DNA of 64,000 bases. It comes from Mesorhizobium sp. WSM4311 (GTDB lineage: Bacteria > Pseudomonadota > Alphaproteobacteria > Rhizobiales > Rhizobiaceae). The translations under genes were made by a program, and so were the position numbers. Shown here in pieces: positions 18,095 through 26,389 of this stretch. Each line of letters starts with the position of its first letter. Positions within the stretch are counted from its first letter, which is position 1. The notes under the pieces are model-generated. The model had not been told where the DNA came from and did no database searches. It was given only the letters and a program-made list of their open reading frames with translations. Location of the stretch: NCBI RefSeq assembly GCF_002295115.1, contig NZ_NSFV01000007.1:1-64000 (forward strand). Reading direction: 5' to 3'.

Positions 18095-18790
18095 ATGCGT
18101 GTTCTGCTGATAGAAGATGACAGTGCAACCGCACAAAGCATCGAACTGATGCTGAAATCGGAAAGTTTCAATGTCTATACGACGGACCTCGGTGAAGAGG
18201 GTGTCGATCTGGGCAAGCTCTACGACTACGATATCATCCTTCTCGATCTCAACCTGCCCGACATGTCCGGCTACGAGGTCTTGAGAACGCTTCGCCTCTC
18301 CAAGGTAAAGACGCCGATCCTGATCCTTTCCGGCATGGCCGGCATCGAGGACAAGGTGCGCGGCCTCGGTTTCGGCGCTGACGACTACATGACCAAGCCG
18401 TTCCACAAGGACGAGCTGGTTGCGCGCATCCATGCCATCGTGCGGCGCTCCAAGGGCCACGCTCAGTCGGTCATCACCACCGGTGACCTGGTGGTCAACC
18501 TCGACGCCAAGACCGTCGAGGTCGGCGGCCAGCGCGTGCACCTTACCGGCAAGGAATACCAGATGCTGGAGCTGCTCTCGCTGCGCAAGGGCACCACGCT
18601 GACCAAGGAAATGTTCCTCAACCACCTCTATGGCGGCATGGACGAGCCGGAATTGAAGATCATCGACGTCTTCATCTGCAAGCTGCGCAAGAAGCTCGAC
18701 GCCGCATCCGGTGGCCAGAACTACATCGAGACCGTCTGGGGTCGCGGCTACGTGCTGCGCGAACCCGAAGACATCCGCGTCAGCGCCTGA
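18095..18790 (+). CDS. ctrA: cell cycle response regulator CtrA
   Basis: 231 residues, full length for rhizobial CtrA. The receiver has Asp7/Asp8-type acidic residues in LLIEDDSA, phospho-acceptor Asp51 in LLDLNLPD, and KPF further on. The OmpR-type DNA-binding domain contains LTGKEYQMLELLSLRKG and IDVFICKLRKKL, nearly diagnostic for CtrA. CtrA controls replication initiation, division, flagella and DNA methylation; it receives phosphate from CckA through ChpT, whose gene lies 0.7 kb away on the other strand. The C-terminus ends in hydrophobic-small residues (RVSA), like the AA-type ClpXP degradation tag. Upstream carries GANTC and CtrA-like sites; a strong terminator follows. Confidence 0.98.
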   Translation: MRVLLIEDDSATAQSIELMLKSESFNVYTTDLGEEGVDLGKLYDYDIILLDLNLPDMSGYEVLRTLRLSKVKTPILILSGMAGIEDKVRGLGFGADDYMTKPFHKDELVARIHAIVRRSKGHAQSVITTGDLVVNLDAKTVEVGGQRVHLTGKEYQMLELLSLRKGTTLTKEMFLNHLYGGMDEPELKIIDVFICKLRKKLDAASGGQNYIETVWGRGYVLREPEDIRVSA

Positions 18791-18827
18791 GCGGCGCGCG
18801 CCGCCCGAATCATTGCCATCATCGACA

Positions 18828-18853
18828 AAAAACCCGGCTTCGGCCGGGTTTTT
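18828..18853. terminator. Rho-independent terminator after ctrA
   Basis: AAAAACCCGGC, a TTCG tetraloop and GCCGGGTTTTT form a perfect 11-bp hairpin 37 bp after the ctrA stop. The A-run and T-run make it usable from both sides, so it may also end the convergent response-regulator transcript. Confidence 0.92.
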
Positions 18854-18888
18854 GCGTCATGGATCAGCGATGAGAGGCCTCTGCCGCC

Positions 18889-19257
18889 TCAAGCTGCGAT
18901 TTTCAGGTTTCGAAAGCGCTCGAGCAATTGCGGGCGATTGAACGGCTTCAGGAGATAGCCCTGGGCGCCGGCGCGCTTGGCCCGCATGATCGAGGCGATG
19001 TCGAGCTCCACCAGCGAGATCAGGATCTGCGGTCTTATCGGGCTTTCCATGGCGCGCACGCGGCGGATGAGGTCAACCGCCTGCACGTCCGGCAGGGCAC
19101 CGTCGACGACGATGATGTCGGGCATGTCGGCGGCGCACATCTCCAGTGCATCAAGCCCGCTGGCTGCTTCGATGACCACCATGTCGGAACCGCCCAGGAT
19201 GCGTTTTGCAACCTTCCTGATGACGCTTGAATCGTCGACGAACATGCAGCGTTTCAT
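18889..19257 (-). CDS. single-domain (CheY-like) response regulator
   Basis: 122 residues, a complete receiver domain with no output domain. Residues for phosphorylation are present: Asp8 and Asp9 in FVDDSSVIR, acceptor Asp52 in IIVVDGALPD, Ser81 and Lys104 in GYLLKPF. It lies between ctrA and chpT, on the chpT strand and 225 bp downstream of chpT. It differs from CpdR and DivK as I remember them (those lack the RCMFVDDSSVIRKVAKRIL start), so it may be another acceptor or phosphate sink for ChpT, or a chemotaxis-type protein. ATG 19257 follows GGACCCGGAA-like sequence; the frame open to 19302 is an unlikely extension. Confidence 0.88.
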   Translation of the reverse strand: MKRCMFVDDSSVIRKVAKRILGGSDMVVIEAASGLDALEMCAADMPDIIVVDGALPDVQAVDLIRRVRAMESPIRPQILISLVELDIASIMRAKRAGAQGYLLKPFNRPQLLERFRNLKIAA

Positions 19258-19482
19258 TTCCGGGTCCTCTTTGCCTTGGGGCAATCCGGTCGTGCGGGGC
19301 ATCTGACAAGCACCCTAGGCCGATCTGGTAAAGAACCCGAAAAGTCTTTAGGTAAAATTTTTGGAAAGATGACGCCGGACAGGCTTTTCTTCGCGAATGC
19401 TTCGCTGCCGCCGCGGATTGAGCCGTCACGGCAATATTACGCCGTTGAAATACTTTGTTCTCCCGGCAAGCCGGCCGGACGC

Positions 19483-20112
19483 TCAGGCTGCCGAAAGCAC
19501 GATTTCTTCCGCCGTCGCATGGATCGATATCGTCATGCCGGCCTCGCGGGCCAGCAGCAGCGTGTAGTAGGGTTGCACCGAATGCGCGTCGATCGGCTCT
19601 TCCGGCTTGTGGCCGGAATGCAGTTCGAGGAATTTCGGCGGCACGCGCAGCATCGGGCCGCTTGCCGAAAGCGAAATGCGCGGCTCGGTCTCGAGATTCT
19701 CGAGGGTGACGACCAGCTTGCCGCCACGCGGAATGGCGGCGTTGGCGACCAGGATCAGGTTGAGCAGCAGCTTGACCTTGTTCTTGGGCAGAAGCGCGCG
19801 CGCCCCATTCCAGGTCAGTTCCGGCTTTTCGTTCTTGAGGAAGGCGATCGCCACCGCTTCGGCGTCGCCGGTGTCGATCAGCATGCCGGCGGAGCCTGCC
19901 GCGCCGAAGGCAATGCGGGCGAACTGCAACCGGGCCGAGGCGTTCTTGGCGCTCTGGCGGATGAGCCGCATGGCGTCCTCGTCGGCGCCGCCCTCGTCAA
20001 GCAGTTCAAGCCCGTTGTTGATCGCGCCGACCGGCGAGATGATGTCGTGGCAGACACGGCTGCACAGAAGCGCCGCGAGGTCGGGCGCGGAAAGGGTGAA
20101 CAGATCGGCCAT
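19483..20112 (-). CDS. chpT: histidine phosphotransferase ChpT
   Basis: 209 residues from ATG 20112. The phospho-accepting His22 sits in VCHDIISPVGAINNGLELLDE, the DHp-like helix typical of ChpT. The C-terminal half is a degenerate Bergerat-like fold (VKLLLNLILVANAAIPRGG) without the N, G1 and G2 boxes for ATP. ChpT relays phosphate from hybrid kinase CckA to CtrA and CpdR. Its proximity to ctrA and sciP places three parts of one cell-cycle circuit within 4.7 kb. The alternative start at 20130 adds six residues. Divergent from eipA. Confidence 0.95.
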   Translation of the reverse strand: MADLFTLSAPDLAALLCSRVCHDIISPVGAINNGLELLDEGGADEDAMRLIRQSAKNASARLQFARIAFGAAGSAGMLIDTGDAEAVAIAFLKNEKPELTWNGARALLPKNKVKLLLNLILVANAAIPRGGKLVVTLENLETEPRISLSASGPMLRVPPKFLELHSGHKPEEPIDAHSVQPYYTLLLAREAGMTISIHATAEEIVLSAA

Positions 20113-20217
20113 CGGTGAAAATCCCTGCAAAATTCCACAATTCCTGGCCGAGCGAGCGATCGTCGCGCCTGCCTATACGAATCACGCCTCAACCCGAGGC
20201 TTTCTGAATACACAGCA

Positions 20218-20231
20218 GCTGTACGTACAGC
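20218..20231. promoter_or_regulatory. perfect 14-bp palindrome between chpT and eipA
   Basis: GCTGTACGTACAGC is perfectly self-complementary and lies 106 bp before the chpT start in the 343-bp divergent gap 20113-20455. The rest of the gap holds a CtrA-like box near eipA and no gene. Which protein might bind the palindrome is unknown. Confidence 0.4.
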
Positions 20232-20383
20232 AACAAATCCAAAATTGTCGTCCGGCAAATGGCGCCTTTGCGCAGGCTTTCAGAGCCGCGCGACCCCAAA
20301 AGCCAGCCTTCGAACCGCCATCTTCCTGTGGGAGTTAATGGTTGAAAAAGGATTACGGCATAGTTTGCCCCTAACAGTCATCC

Positions 20384-20398
20384 TTAACGGCCGCCTAA
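20384..20398. promoter_or_regulatory. CtrA box candidate upstream of eipA
   Basis: TTAACGGCCGCCTAA fits TTAA-N7-TTAA with one mismatch in the second half-site (CTAA). It lies 57 bp before the eipA start. As I recall, eipA of Brucella is directly activated by CtrA, which agrees with this position. Confidence 0.55.
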
Positions 20399-20455
20399 AG
20401 AGCCGGACCGGATGCGAGGCGTCGGCGAAAGTGCTCCATGACGGAGATTGGAAGC

Positions 20456-21064
20456 ATGTTTTCCCGATTCTACGACCGGAGTTTCCTCCGCGTCACCTCA
20501 GGCCGGAAGTTTCTCCGTGTCTGCTCAATGGCGATCACGCTCATGGGCGTCCTCGTCTTCTCGACTTCAGCCCTGCGGGCCCAGGAGTACACCGCTCAGG
20601 AGATTATCGATTCCGGTCACAAGTTCTTCGGCGCGACATCGGGTGGGCTCGCCACCGTCGTCGAGAAGATCTTTGCCTCCTACGGGCTGCCCAATGGCTA
20701 TCTGCTCGGTGAGGAGGGGTCGGGCGCGCTGATCGGCGGCCTGACCTACGGCGAAGGCACGCTCTACACCAAGAATGCCGGCGACCACAAAGTGTTCTGG
20801 CAAGGCCCGTCGCTGGGCTGGGATTTCGGCGGCGAGGGGTCCCGGGTGATGATGCTGGTCTACAATCTCGACGATGTCAGCAACCTCTACAACCGGTATG
20901 GCGGCGTCGCGGGGTCGGCCTATGTGGTGGCAGGCGTCGGCTTCAATGTGCTGAAGAACAACAATGTGCTCCTGGTGCCGATCCGCACCGGCGTCGGCGC
21001 CCGGCTCGGCGTCAATCTCGGCTATCTGAAACTGACCGAGCGGGCGACCTGGAATCCGTTCTAA
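20456..21064 (+). CDS. eipA: envelope integrity protein EipA (DUF1134)
   Basis: 202 residues from ATG 20456. A basic N-region and hydrophobic helix (MAITLMGVLVFSTSALRA) precede a likely signal-peptidase site before QEYTAQ, so the mature protein is periplasmic. The body has the Gly-rich beta pattern of DUF1134: VVEKIFASYGLPNGYLLGEE, KVFWQGPSLGWDFGGEGSR, GVGFNVLKNNNVLLVPIRTG and a terminal GVNLGYLKLTERATWNPF. EipA supports envelope stress resistance in Brucella. GGAG upstream supports ATG 20456; ATG 20438 would add six residues. A CtrA-like box lies upstream, and the gene is divergent from chpT. Confidence 0.92.
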   Translation: MFSRFYDRSFLRVTSGRKFLRVCSMAITLMGVLVFSTSALRAQEYTAQEIIDSGHKFFGATSGGLATVVEKIFASYGLPNGYLLGEEGSGALIGGLTYGEGTLYTKNAGDHKVFWQGPSLGWDFGGEGSRVMMLVYNLDDVSNLYNRYGGVAGSAYVVAGVGFNVLKNNNVLLVPIRTGVGARLGVNLGYLKLTERATWNPF

Positions 21065-21200
21065 AGTCCGACCGGTCATGACCGCAATGCCAAGTTTTCG
21101 ATGGGAATTGTAGGCCTGTGACCCTCCGCGTGCTGCGGCAAGCTCTTGCCGCAGCGCCGGATTTCCGCCATGCCAGTGTGATGCGGTCCAGTTCCGGCGG

Positions 21201-22376
21201 TTGCCGCCGATAGCGGGTAGTCCTTTGGTTCAGTCGGTCCTGTTCTTTGCCCTCGGCTTTCTCTGCGCCGGCTTTCTGGCGCTGATGGTGGCTCCGGCCG
21301 TCTGGCGCCGTGCCGTCGCGTTGACCCGCAGGCGCATCGAGGCCTCCATCCCGCTGACACAGACCGAAATCCAGGCAGACAAGGACCGCATCCGGGCGGA
21401 ATACGCCATGGCGACGCGCCGCCTCGAAATGAACGTCAAGGCGCTGCGCGAGAAAGCGGCCGAACAGCTCGTCGAGATCAATCGTGGCCACGAGGCGTTG
21501 AAGGGGTTGGCGATCGAACGCACGGACAAGAACAACGCGCTCGCCGAACTCGGCGCCAAGAACGAGGCGCTGCGGCAGCGCGAAGAGGAATTGCACCGGC
21601 TTTCGGAGCGGCTCAAGGAAACCGAACGCAAGCTGGAGAAGCGGGCGCTCGAGCTGGAAAAGCTGGAGCAGATGTATGACGATGCCAGTTTTTCCTCCTC
21701 CAGCCGGCAGATCGAGCTCGTGGCGCGGGAGTCCGAATTGCAGAAGCTAGCCAGCGATATCGCGCTGCTGCGCGGCCAGCGCAAGGAAGCGGACCGGCGC
21801 CAGCAGGAGATCGCGGCCGAAAGCAAGGCCGCACGCGATGCGCTCAAGGCGGAGAAGAAAAGGGTGGCCGAACTCGACAAGAAGGTCGAACGGCTGCTGG
21901 CGACGCTAGCCGATCGCGAGGACAAGCTCGACCGCCGCGAAAGGGAGCTGGCGCGCCTGCGCGAAAAGGCGAAGGCCGAGGACGGCGGACCGGCCTTGCG
22001 GCTGGTCGGCAAGCCGGATGAAGCGGGCAGGCCTGACGAGGCCAAACAGCGCGACGATCTGGACCAGGCGATCGCCAAGCTCGACAGCGACCGCGAGCGG
22101 CTGGAGGCCAGGCTGACGGCGCTGGCGCGCGAGAACAAGCGGCTCAAGGCGGATCTCGGCGCCGCGGCATCGTCGGGCACGGCGAATGCCAGTGCCGCGC
22201 TGCGCGAGCAGATGAACGAGCTTGCGGCTGAAGTCGTCCACCTGACGGCCAAGCTCGAGGGGCCTGACTCCCCGATCGCCAAGGCGCTGGCGGCACCACA
22301 GGACAGCCGATCCAACGGCGGCGATCGTAGCCTCGCCGACCGCGTGCGGGCCTTGCAGAAGGCGGACGCGAACTGA
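21201..22376 (+). CDS. membrane-anchored coiled-coil protein, unknown function
   Basis: About 390 residues. An N-terminal transmembrane helix (SVLFFALGFLCAGFLALMVA) is followed by roughly 300 residues of charged heptad-like sequence rich in Glu, Lys, Arg, Leu and Ala, for example ALRQREEELHRLSERLKETE, pointing to a long cytoplasmic coiled coil. A low-complexity Ala/Ser segment and NGGDRSLADRVRALQKADAN end it. No enzymatic domain is visible; a structural or scaffold role is possible. The start is uncertain: TTG 21201 is used, TTG 21225 is the alternative just before the TM helix. The open frame on the opposite strand is a shadow. Confidence 0.8.
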   Translation: MPPIAGSPLVQSVLFFALGFLCAGFLALMVAPAVWRRAVALTRRRIEASIPLTQTEIQADKDRIRAEYAMATRRLEMNVKALREKAAEQLVEINRGHEALKGLAIERTDKNNALAELGAKNEALRQREEELHRLSERLKETERKLEKRALELEKLEQMYDDASFSSSSRQIELVARESELQKLASDIALLRGQRKEADRRQQEIAAESKAARDALKAEKKRVAELDKKVERLLATLADREDKLDRRERELARLREKAKAEDGGPALRLVGKPDEAGRPDEAKQRDDLDQAIAKLDSDRERLEARLTALARENKRLKADLGAAASSGTANASAALREQMNELAAEVVHLTAKLEGPDSPIAKALAAPQDSRSNGGDRSLADRVRALQKADAN

Positions 22377-22407
22377 AACGGCGGTGCGCCGCCGTCGCCC
22401 ATGCTGC

Positions 22408-23205
22408 TCAACGATGCGAGAAGTGATGCAGCGCGATGGCTGACGCGGCGGCGACGTTCAGGCTGTCGAAGCCTTTCGACATGGTGATCCGCACGGTTTG
22501 CAGGCGCGCAAGCAGGCTTTCTGGCAGGCCTTCGCCCTCGGTGCCGAGATAGAGCGCCAAGCGTTCGGCCTGCCTAGCATCGCGTAGGTCGGTTCGTCCA
22601 CGCGGCGATAGGGCGAATTGTTCAAAATCCCGTTCGGCGAGCATCGCCGTAAAGCCTGATGTGTCGGTGAAGGATGCAAACGGGATCTTGAGCGCGGCGC
22701 CGACGGAAACGCGGATCGCCTTGCGGTACAGCGGATCGCAGCATGTCGCATCCATCAGCACCGCATCGGCACCGAAGGCGGCGGCGTTGCGGAAGATCGA
22801 GCCCATATTGTCGTGGTTGGCGATGCCGACGAGCACCACCACCAAGGCCTGGTCGGGCAACGCATCCAGCAACGGCCCGGCCGCTTGCGGCGCCTCCTTG
22901 CGGCCGATGGCCAGGATGCCGCGATGCATGTGGAAGCCGGCGATCGCATCCATCACCGCGCTGGTGACGACGTAGACCGGCAGGTCCGCCGGCGCCTTGT
23001 GCAGGATGTCCTCCAGGCCGCCGAGCCGGTTTTCCAGGACAAGAATGGATTCGGCGCCGAAGCGGCCGGACGACAGAAGCAGATCGAGAACCACTTTGCC
23101 TTCGGCGACGAAACGGCCTTGTCGGCCTGCAAGATCGCGTTCGCGGATATCGAGATAGGCGGCGACGCGTGAATCCCGTGGGTCGTCGATGCGAATTGGG
23201 TCCAT
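22408..23205 (-). CDS. SpoU/TrmH family RNA 2'-O-methyltransferase
   Basis: 265 residues with the three SPOUT motifs: motif 1 GIANHDNMGSIFRNAAAFGA, motif 2 LALYLGTEGEGLP, motif 3 TMSKGFDSLNVAAASAIALH. The N-terminal region (GRFVAEGKVVLDLLL) is the substrate-binding domain of the TrmH/RlmB branch. It methylates the ribose of tRNA or rRNA using SAM, through the knotted SPOUT dimer; the target nucleotide cannot be told from sequence. It is convergent with the coiled-coil gene, 31 bp apart. Confidence 0.9.
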   Translation of the reverse strand: MDPIRIDDPRDSRVAAYLDIRERDLAGRQGRFVAEGKVVLDLLLSSGRFGAESILVLENRLGGLEDILHKAPADLPVYVVTSAVMDAIAGFHMHRGILAIGRKEAPQAAGPLLDALPDQALVVVLVGIANHDNMGSIFRNAAAFGADAVLMDATCCDPLYRKAIRVSVGAALKIPFASFTDTSGFTAMLAERDFEQFALSPRGRTDLRDARQAERLALYLGTEGEGLPESLLARLQTVRITMSKGFDSLNVAAASAIALHHFSHR

Positions 23206-23307
23206 GTCCTGCGCTCAAACATCGAGAGCGTGGTTCGTGCGTTGGAGAGACGCACAAGCCACGCTCCGAAAATCGTCAGCGAGGTAAGCGGCCGCAGCAG
23301 CGTCCGG

Positions 23308-23652
23308 TCAAGTCCCGGCGCGGCGCAATCTCTGTGCCATCTGGGACAGGTCCTCCTTGCCGGTACCGAAAATACCATCCAGCACGACAAGCAGCTCGCG
23401 CACCGCGTCGGATTTGCAGGAGTAGTAGATCATCTGACGGTCGCGGCGGGTTTCCACGAGGTCAAGCGCCCGTAGCTTGGCCAGATGCTGCGAGAGCGCG
23501 GATTGGCTGAGCATCACCTTGTCGGCGATGGCGCCGACCGACATTTCACCGTCGATCAGATAGCTCATAATCAAGAGCCGCTTTTCGTTGCCCATGAGCA
23601 TCAAAAATTCGGCAGCAGATTCGGCGTTGGCGATTAGCTTTGTCGAGACCAT
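23308..23652 (-). CDS. ArsR family regulator, NolR-like
   Basis: 114 residues from ATG 23652. The winged helix is clear: AAEFLMLMGNEKRLLIMSYL, VGAIADKVMLSQSALSQHLAKLRA, then RRDRQMIYYSCKSDAVRELL. No ArsR metal-binding Cys motif (CVC) is present. The LSQSALSQHL recognition helix and overall layout resemble NolR, the Sinorhizobium regulator of nodulation and growth genes, from memory. The upstream gap 23653-23807 has no gene. Targets cannot be deduced here. Confidence 0.85.
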   Translation of the reverse strand: MVSTKLIANAESAAEFLMLMGNEKRLLIMSYLIDGEMSVGAIADKVMLSQSALSQHLAKLRALDLVETRRDRQMIYYSCKSDAVRELLVVLDGIFGTGKEDLSQMAQRLRRAGT

Positions 23653-23807
23653 GAATGCCCCATGCTGTTTGCTCATCAAGGCGCCATGGGGGCAATGGTG
23701 CCTGAATCCATAAATTCACTTGCGAAAGGCCACTGACGAGTCAGTGCCACCTGTGAAGGGTAGAACATTTCCTTCAAATCTCAAGTGTTGCTTTTGATCA
23801 AATGCAA

Positions 23808-24587
23808 TTAAGTTTCATCATCTGCCCGTCCGGCCGCCTGGCCGCCCCTGGCCATTTCGACCAGAACGGGTCGCAATTCCCTCGTCGCTACCAGAGGTTG
23901 TGGGAAGAATACCCGGCAAACATCGTCTCCCGACACCAGATCCATGCCATCGGCGTCCAAACCGGCGATGCCCCAGCCGTCGGCAGATGCCCCAGCGTAA
24001 TGATGCGCGTAAATGGCGACCGCGTCCAGATGGTCCGCGTTCATGTGCTCGATGGCGGATTGTTCGCTTACCGCAAGTTCTTCGACGATGGGGCCGACGG
24101 TGACGAGATCGGAGCGATCGAGCAGATAGGCCTTGCCGAAACCGCCATTGAGGCTGGCGCGCTGCGGCTCGAGGCGAAAGATCGAGAAGTCACCGAGCCC
24201 GGCATAGAGGCGGGCCTTGGGATTGCGGTTGAGATAGCGGCGCTCGGCGCGGGCGTGTGCGTCAGAGCCACGCTCAAGCCGCGACGCCTGGCAGATCAGC
24301 GTCAGGCGCGGATGCGCCAGCGGGTCGCCCTTGCCGGGCTCGCCGAGCAGCAGGGAACAGCGTGGATCGGCAAGCATGGCGGGCGTGTGGGCCGAGAGCA
24401 TCGAGACCAGGATCAGCGGTGCGCCGTCGATATCGGTGGCGACGCCGACCCGGCTCGCCAGCGGCGACCCGGTCTGCGGCTCCAGCACCGCCAGGGCGCC
24501 GAAGCGGGCGCTGCGCAGAAGCGTCTTCGCCAAGCGGATCGCCTCGGCGTCGGTCTGGCGGATCACGTCCTTCTTTCGATCGGCCAA
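23808..24587 (-). CDS. HugZ-like pyridoxamine-phosphate-oxidase-fold protein (heme-related)
   Basis: 259 residues. The N-terminal split-barrel reads ARFGALAVLEPQTGSPLASR, SMLSAHTPAMLADPRCSLLL and HPRLTLICQASRL, with AERRYLNRNPKARLYAGLGDFSIFR typical of HugZ/HutZ. A C-terminal DUF2470-like segment follows (SEQSAIEHMNADHLDAVAIY). HugZ-type proteins bind heme and open its ring or shuttle it. Located apart from the siderophore genes at 37.5-42 kb, and no iron-responsive operator of TGA-N9-TCA type was found in front of it. Confidence 0.8.
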   Translation of the reverse strand: MADRKKDVIRQTDAEAIRLAKTLLRSARFGALAVLEPQTGSPLASRVGVATDIDGAPLILVSMLSAHTPAMLADPRCSLLLGEPGKGDPLAHPRLTLICQASRLERGSDAHARAERRYLNRNPKARLYAGLGDFSIFRLEPQRASLNGGFGKAYLLDRSDLVTVGPIVEELAVSEQSAIEHMNADHLDAVAIYAHHYAGASADGWGIAGLDADGMDLVSGDDVCRVFFPQPLVATRELRPVLVEMARGGQAAGRADDET

Positions 24588-24700
24588 GGGTCTCGTCCTG
24601 CTAAGTTGATTTTCCTATTCCACTTATCAGACGATGATGCCGGTCCTGGCAAGCGTTCTATGCAAGTCGGCCAAAACCGCATCGCACTTCCGGACTTATA

Positions 24701-25462
24701 CTACTTCGGCGCCATGCGGATGGCGCCGTCGAGGCGGATGGTTTCGCCGTTCAGCATCTGGTTTTCGATGATGTGCAGGGCAAGTGCGGCATATTCGGAC
24801 GGTTCGCCGAGGCGGGACGGGAAGGGCACGGCGGCGCCGAGCGAATCCTGCACCTCCTGCGGCATGCCGGCCATCATCGGTGTCTTGAATATGCCGGGTG
24901 CGATGGTGCAGACGCGGATGCCGGAACGGGCAAGGTCGCGCGCCACCGGCAGGGTCATGCCGACCACGCCGCCCTTCGAAGCGGAATAGGCGGCCTGGCC
25001 GATCTGGCCGTCATAGGCGGCGACCGAAGCGGTGTTGACGATGACGCCACGTTCGCCGCCCTGCAGCGGCTCGAGCCTGGCGGCGCGGTCGGCGACCAGG
25101 CGGATCATGTTGAAGGTGCCGATCAGATTGACCTCGATCACCTTGCGGTATTGATCGAGCGGATGCGGCCCGTCCTTGCCGATCGTCTTCACGCCAATGG
25201 CGATGCCGGCGCAATTGACCAGGAGGCGCGGCTCGCCCAGCTTGCTCGCCGTCTCGGCGACGGCGGCGGCGCCGCTGTCGGCGTTGCTGACGTCGCATTG
25301 GACGGCAATGCCGCCGATTTCGGCGGCGACCTTGGCGGCGCGATCGATGCCGACATCGAAGATGGCGACGCGGGCACCCTTGGCGGCAAGCGCGCGCGCC
25401 GTCGCCTCGCCAAGGCCGGAGCCGCCGCCGGTGACGATCGCGATCTGGCCGTTCGGGTTCAT
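24701..25462 (-). CDS. short-chain dehydrogenase, 3-hydroxyacyl-CoA dehydrogenase type 2-like
   Basis: 253 residues. NAD-binding motif TGGGSGLGEATARAL, NNAG equivalent VNCAGIAIG, catalytic Ser and YxxxK in NTASVAAYDGQIGQAAYSASKGG, and the IAPGIFKTPM segment. The overall pattern matches the HSD17B10-like group of SDRs that oxidise 3-hydroxyacyl-CoA in beta-oxidation and isoleucine breakdown. No acyl-CoA dehydrogenase or thiolase is adjacent. Start ATG 25462 lies 15 bp behind GGGAAAGG. Confidence 0.88.
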   Translation of the reverse strand: MNPNGQIAIVTGGGSGLGEATARALAAKGARVAIFDVGIDRAAKVAAEIGGIAVQCDVSNADSGAAAVAETASKLGEPRLLVNCAGIAIGVKTIGKDGPHPLDQYRKVIEVNLIGTFNMIRLVADRAARLEPLQGGERGVIVNTASVAAYDGQIGQAAYSASKGGVVGMTLPVARDLARSGIRVCTIAPGIFKTPMMAGMPQEVQDSLGAAVPFPSRLGEPSEYAALALHIIENQMLNGETIRLDGAIRMAPK

Positions 25463-25591
25463 GGCGTCATCCTTTCCCGGAGAAATTCATTATTTCACAA
25501 AAGCGCCGAACCGTTTCACATCTTCCTGGAATTGCTCCCAGAAAACAGGGATGGATCAGGCCTGGATCGACGGCCAAGGTCAAGCCATCGC

Positions 25592-26116
25592 CTAGACGTG
25601 CTCGGCGACCCTGGCCTGGCTGGCATGACCGACCTCGCCGGTGAGCCTGGCGACCGCGCCCGGCGTGATCTCGTGCGACAAAAGGCGGTCGAGATCGACA
25701 GGGCGCGGCATCGAAATCTGGCCGCGCGGGATACGCTTGAAGCCGAGCGGCCCGTAATAGGGCTCGTCGCCGACCAGTATGACGGCGGGTGCGCCGGCCT
25801 TTGCAGCCGCTTCGAGCGCGATCGCCACCAGCCGGCGACCGATGCCGAGATTCTTGAAGGCCGGCCGCACCGCGAGCGGCCCGAGCATCAGCGCGCGGCC
25901 GGCACCGGCGGCGATGCGGGTCATGCGCACCGAGGCGACGACGAGATCGCCATCGACCGCCACAAAGGACAGTGCACGCTCGTGGCCGCCGGCTTCGCGG
26001 ATCTTGTAGGCGGCCAGCACGAAGCGGCCGGGCCCGAAGGCCTCGTCATTGATGGCTTCGATTTCGGGGTCGTGCGCCGGAGTTTCCGGCAGGTATTTCA
26101 CGTCGGCAAGGCTCAT
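25592..26116 (-). CDS. GNAT family N-acetyltransferase
   Basis: 174 residues from ATG 26116. The acetyl-CoA binding signature is LGPLAVRPAFKNLGIGRRLV, followed by PAVILVGDEPYYGPLGFKRI, which is typical of the YhbS branch (COG3153). Substrate unknown. The frame extends upstream to 26215, but MSLADVKYLPET at 26116 is the better start because the preceding residues are low in conservation character. Confidence 0.82.
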   Translation of the reverse strand: MSLADVKYLPETPAHDPEIEAINDEAFGPGRFVLAAYKIREAGGHERALSFVAVDGDLVVASVRMTRIAAGAGRALMLGPLAVRPAFKNLGIGRRLVAIALEAAAKAGAPAVILVGDEPYYGPLGFKRIPRGQISMPRPVDLDRLLSHEITPGAVARLTGEVGHASQARVAEHV

Positions 26117-26389
26117 GGTCTTTGCGTTCCGGTAGAGGAGGAAAGGTTGCTGCAAACGGCAGCGTTCGCCAGTCAGCGCTTCATCAAGCGCGGGCGCCCT
26201 TTCGTCGTCGGTCAAACCGGATCAAAGCAAAGTCGAACATGCGGAGTGTCCGCTAGCATCAATTTTCGGCCGCCGCAATTGGCCTGATGTGTTCGCCGTC
26301 TCCGTCAAGTGACGGTCTGTTCAGCGCCTGACGTCTTCGGCGGGGCAAACTTGCGCCTAGATAATGCGGAAGGATGCAAGGAGATTCGC

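Noticed and set aside
21230..22411. A 393-codon minus-strand frame rich in Ser and Arg
   Set aside because: Shadow of the coiled-coil gene; Ser-rich translation arises from complemented Glu/Leu/Arg codons.
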